The translations under genes were made by a program, and so were the position numbers. Of a DNA stretch of 64,000 nt, positions 1-7,643 are shown in pieces (position 1 is the first letter of the stretch; the number at the start of each line of letters is the position of its first letter). The DNA is taken from assembly GCF_900176035.1 (NCBI RefSeq), contig NZ_FWWT01000014.1:49534-113533 (forward strand). Reading direction: 5' to 3'. This stretch comes from Desulfonispora thiosulfatigenes DSM 11270 (GTDB lineage: Bacteria; Bacillota; Peptococcia; Peptococcales; Desulfonisporaceae). The notes beneath the pieces are model-generated. The model did no database searches. It had not been told where the DNA came from and was given only the letters and a program-made list of their open reading frames with translations.

Positions 1-2
1 TC

Positions 3-671
3 ATCGCTACATTTCTTGTATTTTATTTAACTAAAAATAAGGGATTAGGAAGTTTCACATTTTTAGGTCTCTTATTAATTTGGAATCTTGGTTTATGGGA
101 AGCTACAATGTCAACAATAGCATTAGTGCTGTTTGCCACCTCGTTAGCCCTACTGATAGGAGTACCTCTAGGAATTTTAGCTGCACTTTTTGATTCCTTC
201 TATAAAGTAGTAATGCCAATTCTAGACTTTATGCAGACTATGCCAGCATTTGTATATTTGATTCCAGCAATTCCGTTCTTTGGATTAGGTGTAGTATCAG
301 CAGCATTTGCTACTGTGATTTTTGCAATGCCACCTTCTATAAGGTTAACATGTTTAGGTATTAGGCAGGTTCCTGAAGAATTAATAGAAGCATCAGAAGC
401 ATTTGGTTCTACTAGAATGCAAAAGTTGGTTAAATTACAAATACCAATTGCTACTCCTACTATCATGGCAGGAATTAACCAAACCATAATGTTATCTTTA
501 TCAATGGTTGTTATTGCAGCAATGATTGGTGCTAAAGGTTTAGGTGGAGAAGTTTGGACAGCCATTCAAAGATTTAAACCTGGTATGGGATTTGAAGCTG
601 GACTTGGCGTTGTAATTATTGCGATTATTTTTGACCGTGTTACTCAAACTTTAGCAAAAAATAAAAAATAA
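3..671 (+). CDS. Glycine betaine/proline-type ABC transporter permease (5' end outside window)
   Basis: Membrane permease of a quaternary-amine (glycine betaine, choline or proline betaine) ABC importer of the ProW/OpuAB type. The frame is open from the window edge, so the ATG at 108 is internal and the true start lies upstream. The visible part has several hydrophobic segments and the cytoplasmic coupling loop typical of binding-protein-dependent permeases, with the pattern E-A-x-x-A-x-G-x-T at about 393-415 and L-P-A/T-like continuation. It ends 16 bases before the first receptor gene, so permease and receptor are probably co-transcribed. The ATPase gene is expected upstream of the window. 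Family assignment is firm; the exact substrate is inferred. Confidence 0.9.
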   Translation: MATFLVFYLTKNKGLGSFTFLGLLLIWNLGLWEATMSTIALVLFATSLALLIGVPLGILAALFDSFYKVVMPILDFMQTMPAFVYLIPAIPFFGLGVVSAAFATVIFAMPPSIRLTCLGIRQVPEELIEASEAFGSTRMQKLVKLQIPIATPTIMAGINQTIMLSLSMVVIAAMIGAKGLGGEVWTAIQRFKPGMGFEAGLGVVIIAIIFDRVTQTLAKNKK

Positions 672-687
672 TTTTAAGGGGGATTCT

Positions 688-1569
688 ATGAAAAAGTATT
701 TAGTTTTAACACTTATTTTAATGTTGTCACTAACCTTAATAGTTGGATGTGGTAATTCAGGGAGTAATGAAGGTGGAGAATCAGGTGAAGCTTCAAAAAA
801 AGTTGAGTTAGCTTATGTAGAATGGGCTACAGAAATTACAAGTAATAATGTTGTCAAAGTTGTATTAGAAGAAAAATTAGGTTATGATGTAGAACTTACT
901 TCTGTAGGTGCAGCTGCAATGTTTCAGGCGGTAGCTATGGGAGATGTAGATGGAATAGTAGCTGCTTGGTTACCAACAACTCATAATAGTTATGTAGATA
1001 AAATTAAAGATGATGTTGAAGATTTAGGTGTTAATTTAGATGGTACTAGAATAGGTTTAGTAGTTCCTAAATATGTAGACATCGACTCTATAGAAGAGTT
1101 AAAAGCTAATGCAGATAAATTTGATGGTAAGATAATTGGTATCGAGCCAGGTGCTGGTATCATGGATAAAACTGAAATTGCTATCGAAGAATATGGTTTA
1201 GATAATTTTGAATTAGGAGAAGGAACAGGAGCAACAATGACTGCAGCCCTTGCAGACGCCCTTAAAAATGAAGAATGGGTAGTTGTAACTGGATGGAGCC
1301 CACATTGGAAGTTTGCTCGTTGGGATTTAAAATATTTAGAAGATCCTAAAAATATATATGGCGGAGAAGAACAAATCCATACTATTGTTAGAAAAGGTTT
1401 AAAAGAAGATATGCCAGAGGTTTATACTTTTCTAGATAAGTTTAATTGGACTCCAGAGGATATGGAAAAAGTTATGATCTGGAATGAAGAAGAAGGTGCT
1501 GATCCATATGAAAATGCAAAACGTTGGGTAGCAGAAAATGAAGATAAAGTAAATGCGTGGTTAGAATAA
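688..1569 (+). CDS. Glycine betaine-type substrate-binding lipoprotein 1 (OpuAC/ProX-like)
   Basis: Extracytoplasmic receptor of the adjoining ABC importer, 293 aa. Residues 1-21 form a lipoprotein signal peptide with lipobox IVGC, so it should be lipid-anchored at Cys21. The mature part is a type II periplasmic-binding fold of the OpuAC family. Aromatic motifs AAWLPTTH and TGWSPHW supply Trp residues of the kind that box the quaternary ammonium group in known OpuAC/ProX structures. The start follows a GGGGG ribosome site. It is the first of three tandem paralogues and the only one directly coupled to the permease; a terminator follows it, so it may be expressed more than the next two. Confidence 0.92.
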   Translation: MKKYLVLTLILMLSLTLIVGCGNSGSNEGGESGEASKKVELAYVEWATEITSNNVVKVVLEEKLGYDVELTSVGAAAMFQAVAMGDVDGIVAAWLPTTHNSYVDKIKDDVEDLGVNLDGTRIGLVVPKYVDIDSIEELKANADKFDGKIIGIEPGAGIMDKTEIAIEEYGLDNFELGEGTGATMTAALADALKNEEWVVVTGWSPHWKFARWDLKYLEDPKNIYGGEEQIHTIVRKGLKEDMPEVYTFLDKFNWTPEDMEKVMIWNEEEGADPYENAKRWVAENEDKVNAWLE

Positions 1570-1633
1570 TTAATTATCTACATGAAACAATCTTAAGTAG
1601 TTAGAATAAAAATTAATTTAAATATTTATAAAA

Positions 1634-1671
1634 AAAAAAGCCCGATTTCATATTAAATCGGGCTTTTTTTG
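1634..1671 (+). terminator. Rho-independent terminator after receptor 1
   Basis: A perfect stem AAAAGCCCGATTT / AAATCGGGCTTTT with a 6-nt loop followed by a T run. It lies between receptor genes 1 and 2, so partial read-through would set their expression ratio. Confidence 0.9.
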
Positions 1672-1694
1672 TAAAAAACTAGAGGAGGGTAATT

Positions 1695-2558
1695 ATGAAA
1701 AAATATTTAGTTTTATCACTGATTTTACTTCTTTCATTATCCTTAGTGGTAGGATGTAACAGTTCAGCTAGTAAGGATGATGAGAAGAAAATTGAACTTC
1801 TTTATGCGGAATGGGATTCTACAATAGCTAGTACTAATGTTTTAAAAGCAGTATTACAAGAAAAAATGGGATATGATGTTGAAATGACCTCTGTTAGTAT
1901 AGCTGCGATATGGCAAGGAATTGCATCTGGTGATGGTGATGCAATGGCTGTAGCCTGGTTACCGACAAATCATGATAATTTTTATCAAGAATATAAGGAT
2001 AAGGTTGAAGATTTAGGGGTTAACTTAGAAGGTACAAAGCAGGGTTTAGCTGTACCTGAATATGTAGATATTAATTCTATTGATGAATTAAATGCCAATT
2101 TTGATAAATTAGATGGTAAAATTATCGGAATTGAACCTGGTTCAGGCTTAATGACAAAAACTAAACAAGTAATGAAAGAGAATGACTTAGAGAATTTTGA
2201 ATTAATGCAAGGTAGTGGAGCAACTATGGTAGCAGCGTTAGCAGATGCTATTAATAATAAGAAACCAATCGTTGTAACAGCTTGGTCTCCGCACTGGATG
2301 TTTGGACGTTGGGATTTAAAATATTTAGATGACCCGAAGGAAACTTTTGGTGGGGAAGAGCAAATTCATACAATTGTGAGAAAAGGATTACAAAAAGATC
2401 ATCCGGAAGCTTACAAGTTTTTAGATAAATTTAACTGGACTCCAGAGGATATGCAAGAGGTAATGAACATGAACCAAAAAGAAGATGCTGATCCATACGA
2501 GAGTGCTAAGATTTGGATCTCAGAAAATGAAGATAAAGTAAATGCTTGGTTAGAGTAA
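1695..2558 (+). CDS. Glycine betaine-type substrate-binding lipoprotein 2
   Basis: Second OpuAC-family receptor, 287 aa, closely similar to its neighbours over the whole length. It has a lipoprotein signal with lipobox VVGC (Cys21), followed by a Ser-rich linker. The ligand-site motifs are VAWLPTNHD and TAWSPHW, so the second motif has Ala where the paralogues have Gly. It has its own GAGGAGGG ribosome site just downstream of a terminator stem. No ATPase or permease accompanies it, so it most likely feeds the same membrane complex as receptor 1. The structured repeat described at 2556-2734 follows it. Confidence 0.9.
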   Translation: MKKYLVLSLILLLSLSLVVGCNSSASKDDEKKIELLYAEWDSTIASTNVLKAVLQEKMGYDVEMTSVSIAAIWQGIASGDGDAMAVAWLPTNHDNFYQEYKDKVEDLGVNLEGTKQGLAVPEYVDINSIDELNANFDKLDGKIIGIEPGSGLMTKTKQVMKENDLENFELMQGSGATMVAALADAINNKKPIVVTAWSPHWMFGRWDLKYLDDPKETFGGEEQIHTIVRKGLQKDHPEAYKFLDKFNWTPEDMQEVMNMNQKEDADPYESAKIWISENEDKVNAWLE

Positions 2559-2734
2559 AATATTAAATATTTACATGAATCAAGCTCAAACAATAATAAG
2601 GTGGTATGAATAAAATGCCTTCAGGAACTTTTAAAACTCACTATCGTTCAAACAGTTAAAAGTTCTTATCTTCAGACATTTTATTCCTTTATTTAAACTC
2701 GCTATGATTCATTTAAAATAATTAATATTTTAAA
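2556..2734 (+). repeat. Structured intergenic repeat, copy 1 (stem-swapped element)
   Basis: Hairpin with arms GAATAAAATG (2608) / CATTTTATTC (2677) and inner arms GAACTTTTAA (2625) / TTAAAAGTTC (2656) closing a 21-nt loop at 2635-2655. A tail at 2687-2734 begins after TTATTTAA and contains CTCGCTATGATTCATT. The outermost bases also pair imperfectly: the head at 2556 (TAAAATATTAAATATTTA...ATGAATC) is complementary to the tail. Loop and tail recur at 3666-3850 with different arms. It is not an IS or CRISPR repeat; its function is unknown. Confidence 0.75.
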
Positions 2735-2737
2735 TTT

Positions 2738-2780
2738 AAAAAGTCCGATTTATGCACAAAATGTACAAACCGGATTTTTT
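2738..2780 (+). terminator. Hairpin terminator upstream of receptor 3
   Basis: AAAAAGTCCGATTT pairs with AAACCGGATTTTTT, allowing G-U pairs, with an inner small dyad TGCACA/TGTACA and a terminal T run. It immediately precedes the ribosome site of the third receptor gene. Confidence 0.75.
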
Positions 2781-2803
2781 ATCAAAATTTTTAGGGGGTA
2801 TGT

Positions 2804-3673
2804 ATGAAAAAATATTTAGGTTTAATATTAATATTAATTTTATCGTTGTCGTTGGTAGTAGGGTGTAATAGTTCAGCAAGTAAAGATGAAGAATCTAAAA
2901 AGGTTGAATTAGCGTATGTAGAGTGGACTACAGCAGTAGCTAGTAATAATGTGGTTAAAGTAGTCTTAGAAGAAAAACTAGGTTATGATGTAGAACTAAC
3001 TTCGGTAACAGCACCCGCGATGTATCAATCTGTAGCTATGGGTGATGTTGATGGTCTTTTATGTAGTTGGGTACCAACTATGCAAGGTCATTATATAGAT
3101 CAATTTGGTGATGATATGGTAGCTTTAGGTCCAAATTTAGAAGGAACTAAAGTAGGGTTAGTTGTTCCCGATTACGTAGAAATTGATTCTATAACAGAAT
3201 TAAATGAAAATGCTGATAAATTTAATGGTCAAATAGTTGGAATGGATCCAGGGTCAGGGGTAGTGCATATAACAAAATCTAAGACATTAGATGGATATGG
3301 GTTAACTAATATTGAATTATTAGAAGGATCAGATGCAACCATGACAGCAGCATTAGGTGATGCTATTAAGAATAATGAATGGATAGCAATAACAGGTTGG
3401 AACCCACATTGGATGTTTGCTCGTTGGGATTTAAAATATTTAGACGATCCAAAAGGTTTTTATGGGGAAGCAGAAAGAGTAGAGACTTTTGTAAGAAAAG
3501 GTTTAAAAGAAGACATGCCAGAGGTTTATAACCTTTTAGATAAGTTCTATTGGACTTCAGAGGATATGGAACAGGTTATGATTTGGAATGAAGAAGAAGG
3601 TGCTGATCCATATAAAAATGCTAAACGCTGGGTCGAAGAAAATGAAGATAAGGTAAGTTCTTGGTTAGAGTAA
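2804..3673 (+). CDS. Glycine betaine-type substrate-binding lipoprotein 3 (diverged pocket)
   Basis: Third OpuAC-family receptor, 289 aa, with lipobox VVGC at Cys21 and the same fold as the two preceding genes. Its pocket motifs differ most: CSWVPTMQGHY replaces the AWLPT-(T/N)-H form of the paralogues, and TGWNPHW has Asn instead of Ser. The C-terminal half stays close to receptor 1. A different ligand among quaternary amines or betaine analogues is a reasonable inference but unproven. It has its own AGGGGG ribosome site after a terminator and is followed by the second structured repeat. Confidence 0.9.
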   Translation: MKKYLGLILILILSLSLVVGCNSSASKDEESKKVELAYVEWTTAVASNNVVKVVLEEKLGYDVELTSVTAPAMYQSVAMGDVDGLLCSWVPTMQGHYIDQFGDDMVALGPNLEGTKVGLVVPDYVEIDSITELNENADKFNGQIVGMDPGSGVVHITKSKTLDGYGLTNIELLEGSDATMTAALGDAIKNNEWIAITGWNPHWMFARWDLKYLDDPKGFYGEAERVETFVRKGLKEDMPEVYNLLDKFYWTSEDMEQVMIWNEEEGADPYKNAKRWVEENEDKVSSWLE

Positions 3674-3850
3674 AATATTAAATATTTATATATAGTATGC
3701 TCAGTCAGTTAAAAGGAATGAGCGTAGGTAGTTTTAGGAATGTACTGAACTCACTATCGTTCAAACAGCAGCTACATTCTTATCTAAAACTACCTACGCT
3801 CTTTTTATTTAATCTCGCTATGATTCATTTAAAATAATTAATATTTTAAA
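3666..3850 (+). repeat. Structured intergenic repeat, copy 2 (stem-swapped element)
   Basis: A perfect 18-bp stem, 3720-3737 with 3784-3801, plus a 7-bp stem GAATGTA (3738) / TACATTC (3773) encloses the loop core ACTCACTATCGTTCAAACAG, which copy 1 also has. The AT-rich head (TAAAATATTAAATATTTA) and the tail containing CTCGCTATGATTCATT also match copy 1. The stem arms have no similarity to those of copy 1 but are again self-complementary, so structure rather than arm sequence is conserved. Confidence 0.8.
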
Positions 3851-3858
3851 GCAGTATT

Positions 3859-4320
3859 TTATTCTAAATTAAGTCGCTTACTTAAAATAAAATTGGTTAT
3901 TGCAAAATAGACTATACAGAAAATTGCTGTTATTATAATTCTATAAGTATTAGCTAGACTTATAAAGGAACCCATACCAAGTAGGTCAGGGGTAAGGTTA
4001 GGGATATCAGTAAAATATACTACTCCTGGAAACATACCTATAATTGTGGATAGCATTTCTTCAAGGATAATTAAACCAATGAATGCACCAAAAGAAGCTA
4101 AAATTTTATGTTTATTAAATAGCTGTCCAATAGCAATAGATGCATACACTATTAAGATTATAGAAGCTAGAATTAGAAGGGCTGCTATGATAATCTCAAA
4201 AGCTAAAAGGTATGTAGAAGCACCTATTTGTCCTCCTGTTATATTTAAGTTAATATTCTCTAGAGCTATTTTAGTGCCGAATTTTTTTGTAAGACCTTTA
4301 CATTCTAAAATAGTATCCAT
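3859..4320 (-). pseudogene. Chimeric ABC remnant: ATPase N-terminus fused to ABC-2-type permease C-terminus
   Basis: The first ~33 residues are the start of an ABC ATPase (GLTKKFGTKIALENIN...GGQI) and stop right before the P-loop. The rest, from about base 4222 down, is hydrophobic with four or so membrane spans and resembles the end of an ABC-2-type export permease. The frame is open across the join, so an internal deletion removed Walker A, the signature motif, Walker B and most of the permease. The product cannot be a working ATPase. It lies 4 bases after a YtrA-type GntR regulator, the normal order of such operons. I read it as a deletion remnant; a small membrane protein product is possible. 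Confidence 0.8.
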
Positions 4321-4324
4321 TTTG

Positions 4325-4690
4325 TTATCTGTCCTTTACCATATTATTTATAATGGTTAAGATTTCATTTTCTTTAAAACCCATCATTTGCATATTATCT
4401 AAGAATTCTTTGATTTGTTCTTGAGCTAATTGAGTTCTGGCCTGTTCAATTATTTGGGCATCTTCAGTAATTGATCGACCACTAGTGCGGTGTGTAATTA
4501 CAAATCCATCTTCTTCCAATTTAATCAGGGCTCTTTGCATAGTATTAGGATTTACTGCAGCTTCCCTGGCTAAATCTCGCACTGAAGGAAGTTTAGAACC
4601 CAATGGATATACCCCTGATAAAATTAATAGTTTAATGTGTTCTATCAGCTGGATGTATATAGGCCGATCAGATTTTAATTCCCACGGCAT
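4325..4690 (-). CDS. GntR-family regulator, YtrA subfamily
   Basis: Transcriptional repressor of the short YtrA type, 121 aa. Residues ~10-75 form the winged helix-turn-helix (PIYIQLIEHI, GSKLPSVRDLA, NPNTMQRALIKLEEDG). The short C-terminal part consists of helices without a ligand domain, as in YtrA regulators that control adjacent ABC exporters. Start is supported by a GAGGAGGGG ribosome site. A dyad at 4709-4742 directly upstream is a likely autoregulatory operator. The ABC genes it would control survive only as a fused remnant downstream, so the regulator may now be orphaned or act elsewhere. Confidence 0.9.
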   Translation of the reverse strand: MPWELKSDRPIYIQLIEHIKLLILSGVYPLGSKLPSVRDLAREAAVNPNTMQRALIKLEEDGFVITHRTSGRSITEDAQIIEQARTQLAQEQIKEFLDNMQMMGFKENEILTIINNMVKDR

Positions 4691-4708
4691 AAGATTACCC
4701 CCTCCTCT

Positions 4709-4742
4709 GTATTATTGTACTAAGAACTTAATACAATGATAC
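4709..4742 (-). promoter_or_regulatory. Candidate GntR/YtrA operator
   Basis: Inverted repeat GTATTATTGTA / TACAATGATAC with a 12-nt spacer, one mismatch in 11, lying between the ribosome site of the gntR gene and the divergent region. Long-spaced GTAT...ATAC dyads are usual for YtrA-type regulators. Binding is inferred. Confidence 0.6.
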
Positions 4743-4774
4743 ATTATTTTTATTTGTTGTCAAGGCAAAATTAA

Positions 4775-4816
4775 AAAGAAGTATACCAAAGTTCTATCTT
4801 TGGCATACTTCTTTAA
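4775..4816 (+). terminator. Stem-loop in divergent region
   Basis: AAAGAAGTATACCAAAG pairs with CTTTGGCATACTTCTTT (one mismatch) around a 6-nt loop. It lies between two divergent genes, where neither needs a terminator, so it may be left over from a deleted gene or act as a leader structure. Confidence 0.55.
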
Positions 4817-4975
4817 TTTATTATTTTTATCATCTCAAGTGCCTAGGATGATTTATACCTAGTTACATTTTATCATTTTTTGCATTTAAGCTATATTTGT
4901 TAAGAAAATCTTCTAAAAAAAGAAGGAATTTACCTATAAATATGGAAGTATTTAGGTATATAATAATATTAAAAA

Positions 4976-5005
4976 TGACAGCATAAATCTTGTTTGTGTT
5001 ATAAT
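4976..5005 (+). promoter_or_regulatory. Candidate promoter of the cvpA operon
   Basis: TGACAG, 18-nt spacer, TATAAT, 24 bases before the CvpA-family start codon. The -10 is perfect and the -35 is weak. Confidence 0.55.
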
Positions 5006-5028
5006 ATTAGCACAAATGGGGTGGTTTA

Positions 5029-5766
5029 ATGAGGTTTAGCCTGATTGATGTTTTAATTATACTGATTTTATTTTCAGGTGCTTATAAAGGATATTATCGG
5101 GGTATGGTGGGTAGTGTATTTGGCTTAATTAAAACTATTTTAGCCTTGATTATTGCAAATAAATACAGTAAGCCTATTGTCGGATTCTTAGATGAAAGGT
5201 TTGGAATCATTGAAAAACTGTATAATCTACTACATGGTAAAATGCCTTTAGCTCTTGAAGGAATGACGATGCCTGTTGTGGGTAATGGCTCTGATATGAT
5301 TTCTATATTTATTAATAGCATGATGCTACCAGAATGGATTAAGGAAAAGCTAAACATATTTGCACTAGGTTCTACCGAATTAGCAAAGGGCCTTGGAATT
5401 AGTAATATGGGAGATTTGCTAACGTATTTAATTGTTGTTACACTTATTAAGATAATAGTTTTTTTACTTTTATGGTCTTTTATTAGTAGCATTATTAGCT
5501 CTATTTCTTTGATGTTTACCAGGAAATTAGATAAATTATTTTTAGGAAAACTTAATCGTATAATTGGATTAGTGGTTGGTTTAGCTTTAAATTCACTTAT
5601 CATATTAGTATTAGTTGGGATGCTAACAGCTTATACAGCAATTATCCCTGACATTGGTGATAATATTTTAGCAAAAATAGCGGGGAGCATTAATAAATCA
5701 TTTTTAGTGCCCTATTACCAAGCAGGTTTTAAGTTACTTTTTAGCAAATTTATTAGTTTTATTTAA
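5029..5766 (+). CDS. CvpA family membrane protein
   Basis: Integral membrane protein of the CvpA (colicin V production) family, 245 aa, with about four hydrophobic segments: residues 4-40, then ~115-165 and ~180-215. The N-terminal pattern DVLIILILFSGAYKGYYRGMVGS is the family hallmark. It is longer than the ~165-aa E. coli protein because of a loop after the second span. Homologues are linked to envelope processes, but no biochemical role is settled. It is first in a tight plus-strand operon running to the DUF951 gene at 8721. The GGGGTGG ribosome site supports this start. Confidence 0.85.
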   Translation: MRFSLIDVLIILILFSGAYKGYYRGMVGSVFGLIKTILALIIANKYSKPIVGFLDERFGIIEKLYNLLHGKMPLALEGMTMPVVGNGSDMISIFINSMMLPEWIKEKLNIFALGSTELAKGLGISNMGDLLTYLIVVTLIKIIVFLLLWSFISSIISSISLMFTRKLDKLFLGKLNRIIGLVVGLALNSLIILVLVGMLTAYTAIIPDIGDNILAKIAGSINKSFLVPYYQAGFKLLFSKFISFI

Positions 5767-5781
5767 AGGAAGTTTTTGAAA

Positions 5782-6741
5782 ATGATAAAACCAAGATATA
5801 GAATTTATTCAAAGCATTTACAGGAAAAATTTCAGCAAAGAGTTTATAAGTTATCAATCAATTTACCAGGAACTTGTCCTAATAGGGATGGAACTGTAGG
5901 TGTAGGTGGCTGTATATTTTGTGATGAGGAAGGCTCAGGATTTGAAGGTTTATCTAATTCTTTAAGTATCGGAGAGCAGATTAAAGAAAACAAGGAATTT
6001 TTCAAGAAAAGGTTTGGAGTTACAAAATTTATAGCTTATTTTCAAAGTTTTACTAACACTTATTTGCCTTTAGAAGAGTTTAAGAAAAATATGCTTGAGG
6101 CTACCTTAGATGAAGACGTAATTGGAATTTCAATTTCAACGCGTCCTGATTGTATTCATGATAGTTATTTGGATTTTTTAAAAGAGTTAAAAGAAGAAAA
6201 AAACATTAATATTAATATCGAATTAGGTCTACAAACTGTAAATTATCATACGTTAAAAAGAATAAATAGAGGTCATACTTTAGCGGAATTTATTGATGCA
6301 ATATTAAGAATTAGGGCACGTGGATTTGAAAGTGTGGCTCATATTATTTTGAATTTACCTGGGGATACCATGGATGATGTTATTGAAAATGCTAAAATTA
6401 TTTCATCTCTGGGTGTGGATTATGTAAAACTTCATTCTTTATATATTGTTAAAGATACTAAGCTCGGTAATATGTATGAAAATGGGGAACTTTCGCTTAT
6501 ATCTTTAGATGAATATATAGAAAGAGTGATTACCTTTATAGAGTATTTAGATCCTGAAATCATTATTCAAAGATTATTAGGTAAAGGACCTCAAAAGACC
6601 TTATTATTTTGTAACTGGGATACTAGTTGGTGGAAAATTAAAGACCGTATAGAATTAGAGTTATTTCAAAGGGATACTTATCAAGGCAAAAAATTTGATT
6701 ATCTTAATGGAAAGGCACTAAAAGCAAAGTTGGTGAAATAA
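5782..6741 (+). CDS. YhcC/YtqA-type radical SAM protein (TIGR01212 family)
   Basis: Radical SAM enzyme of the YhcC/YtqA family, about 319 aa. The cluster motif near residues 32-48 is the unusual spaced form C-P-N-R-D-G...G-G-C-x-F-C rather than a plain CxxxCxxC, followed by a TIM-barrel core with IELGLQT and AHIILNLPGD. The family's substrate is unknown, with roles in tRNA modification discussed. A TTG at 5776 is in frame, but the GGAAG site is only 3 bases from it and 9 bases from the ATG at 5782, so I chose the ATG. Its last base is shared with the next gene's ATG, implying translational coupling. Confidence 0.88.
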   Translation: MIKPRYRIYSKHLQEKFQQRVYKLSINLPGTCPNRDGTVGVGGCIFCDEEGSGFEGLSNSLSIGEQIKENKEFFKKRFGVTKFIAYFQSFTNTYLPLEEFKKNMLEATLDEDVIGISISTRPDCIHDSYLDFLKELKEEKNININIELGLQTVNYHTLKRINRGHTLAEFIDAILRIRARGFESVAHIILNLPGDTMDDVIENAKIISSLGVDYVKLHSLYIVKDTKLGNMYENGELSLISLDEYIERVITFIEYLDPEIIIQRLLGKGPQKTLLFCNWDTSWWKIKDRIELELFQRDTYQGKKFDYLNGKALKAKLVK

Positions 6742-7637
6742 TGAGTATTGCAAATAAATTAAAAAATATATTTGTCTTTAAAAATCCCTCTAAAAGTAGA
6801 GGGATTGATTATAATGAAAAAGAAAATATTACACAAGACTTCTATGTGCTGAAAAAAGCTTTAAATGAAAATAATAATTTACTTGAAGTTAATTGGGATA
6901 ATTTAAAAGAAGAACAACAAAAACAAATGGTTATGGAAGTTTATCTTGAAAATTGGCGAGATTTAATTTATAAATATAATCAATACGATGAAAAAGAAAA
7001 AATCAAAATTATCGAAATGTTAGCATATATTCCTCATAAAGAGGTAGTTGATTTTTTAATTAATGAAATGAAATCAACTTCAGAAACGATTAGATTATCA
7101 GCAAGTTGTTCTTTACGAAAGCAGGATACCAGTTTAACCTTAGAACCTATGTTGTATGCCCTCACTCAGCCTAATCAGTGGTTACCTTCTAGGGTTTTAG
7201 ATGTTTTAAAGGGTATGGGTTCTAGCTTAATTGATCCACTATTAGAAATGATTAAAAATTGCGACCCCCAAGTGCAAAGCGTTTTAGTGCAGATTTTAGG
7301 GGAAATCGGTGATAAGAGATGTTTAGGTGTATTTACAGAACTCGCAAAATCAACTGATGATACCTTGCGCCTAAGAATAGTAGAAGCTTTAAAGGTCTTA
7401 GCTTTAAAAGAAAGTTTTTTTATTTTGACTAATTTAGCCCAAGATGACAAATGGCAAATTAGAATGCATGCAGTAGAAGCTTTAGGTAATTTAGAGCTAG
7501 ATGAAGTAGAAAAAGTTTTAAGGCAAAGATTAAAGGTAGAGGATGATTCTATCGTGCTGGAATACATACAAGAGTTTATAGAGAAAATTAATCAAGACAG
7601 TATGCCTGAAATTATTTCATGGGTAAGAGAAGGGTAG
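6741..7637 (+). CDS. HEAT-repeat protein
   Basis: Soluble alpha-helical repeat protein, 298 aa. After a charged ~90-residue N-terminal region come four to five HEAT-like helical pairs from about residue 95 to 285, with recurring R-x-x-A/V-x-x-x-L and (I/V)xxLGxxGD patterns (LVQILGEIGDKRCLGVF, MHAVEALGNLELDEVEKVL). It has no signal peptide or membrane span. Such repeats usually form protein-binding scaffolds. It overlaps the radical SAM gene by one base and is followed 6 bases later by mscS, so it belongs to the same transcript. Partner unknown. Confidence 0.8.
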   Translation: MSIANKLKNIFVFKNPSKSRGIDYNEKENITQDFYVLKKALNENNNLLEVNWDNLKEEQQKQMVMEVYLENWRDLIYKYNQYDEKEKIKIIEMLAYIPHKEVVDFLINEMKSTSETIRLSASCSLRKQDTSLTLEPMLYALTQPNQWLPSRVLDVLKGMGSSLIDPLLEMIKNCDPQVQSVLVQILGEIGDKRCLGVFTELAKSTDDTLRLRIVEALKVLALKESFFILTNLAQDDKWQIRMHAVEALGNLELDEVEKVLRQRLKVEDDSIVLEYIQEFIEKINQDSMPEIISWVREG

Positions 7638-7643
7638 GATAGA

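Noticed and set aside
1570..1694. Osmotic riboswitch or similar leader before receptor 2
   Set aside because: Only a simple terminator stem is present; no aptamer-like conserved core is visible.
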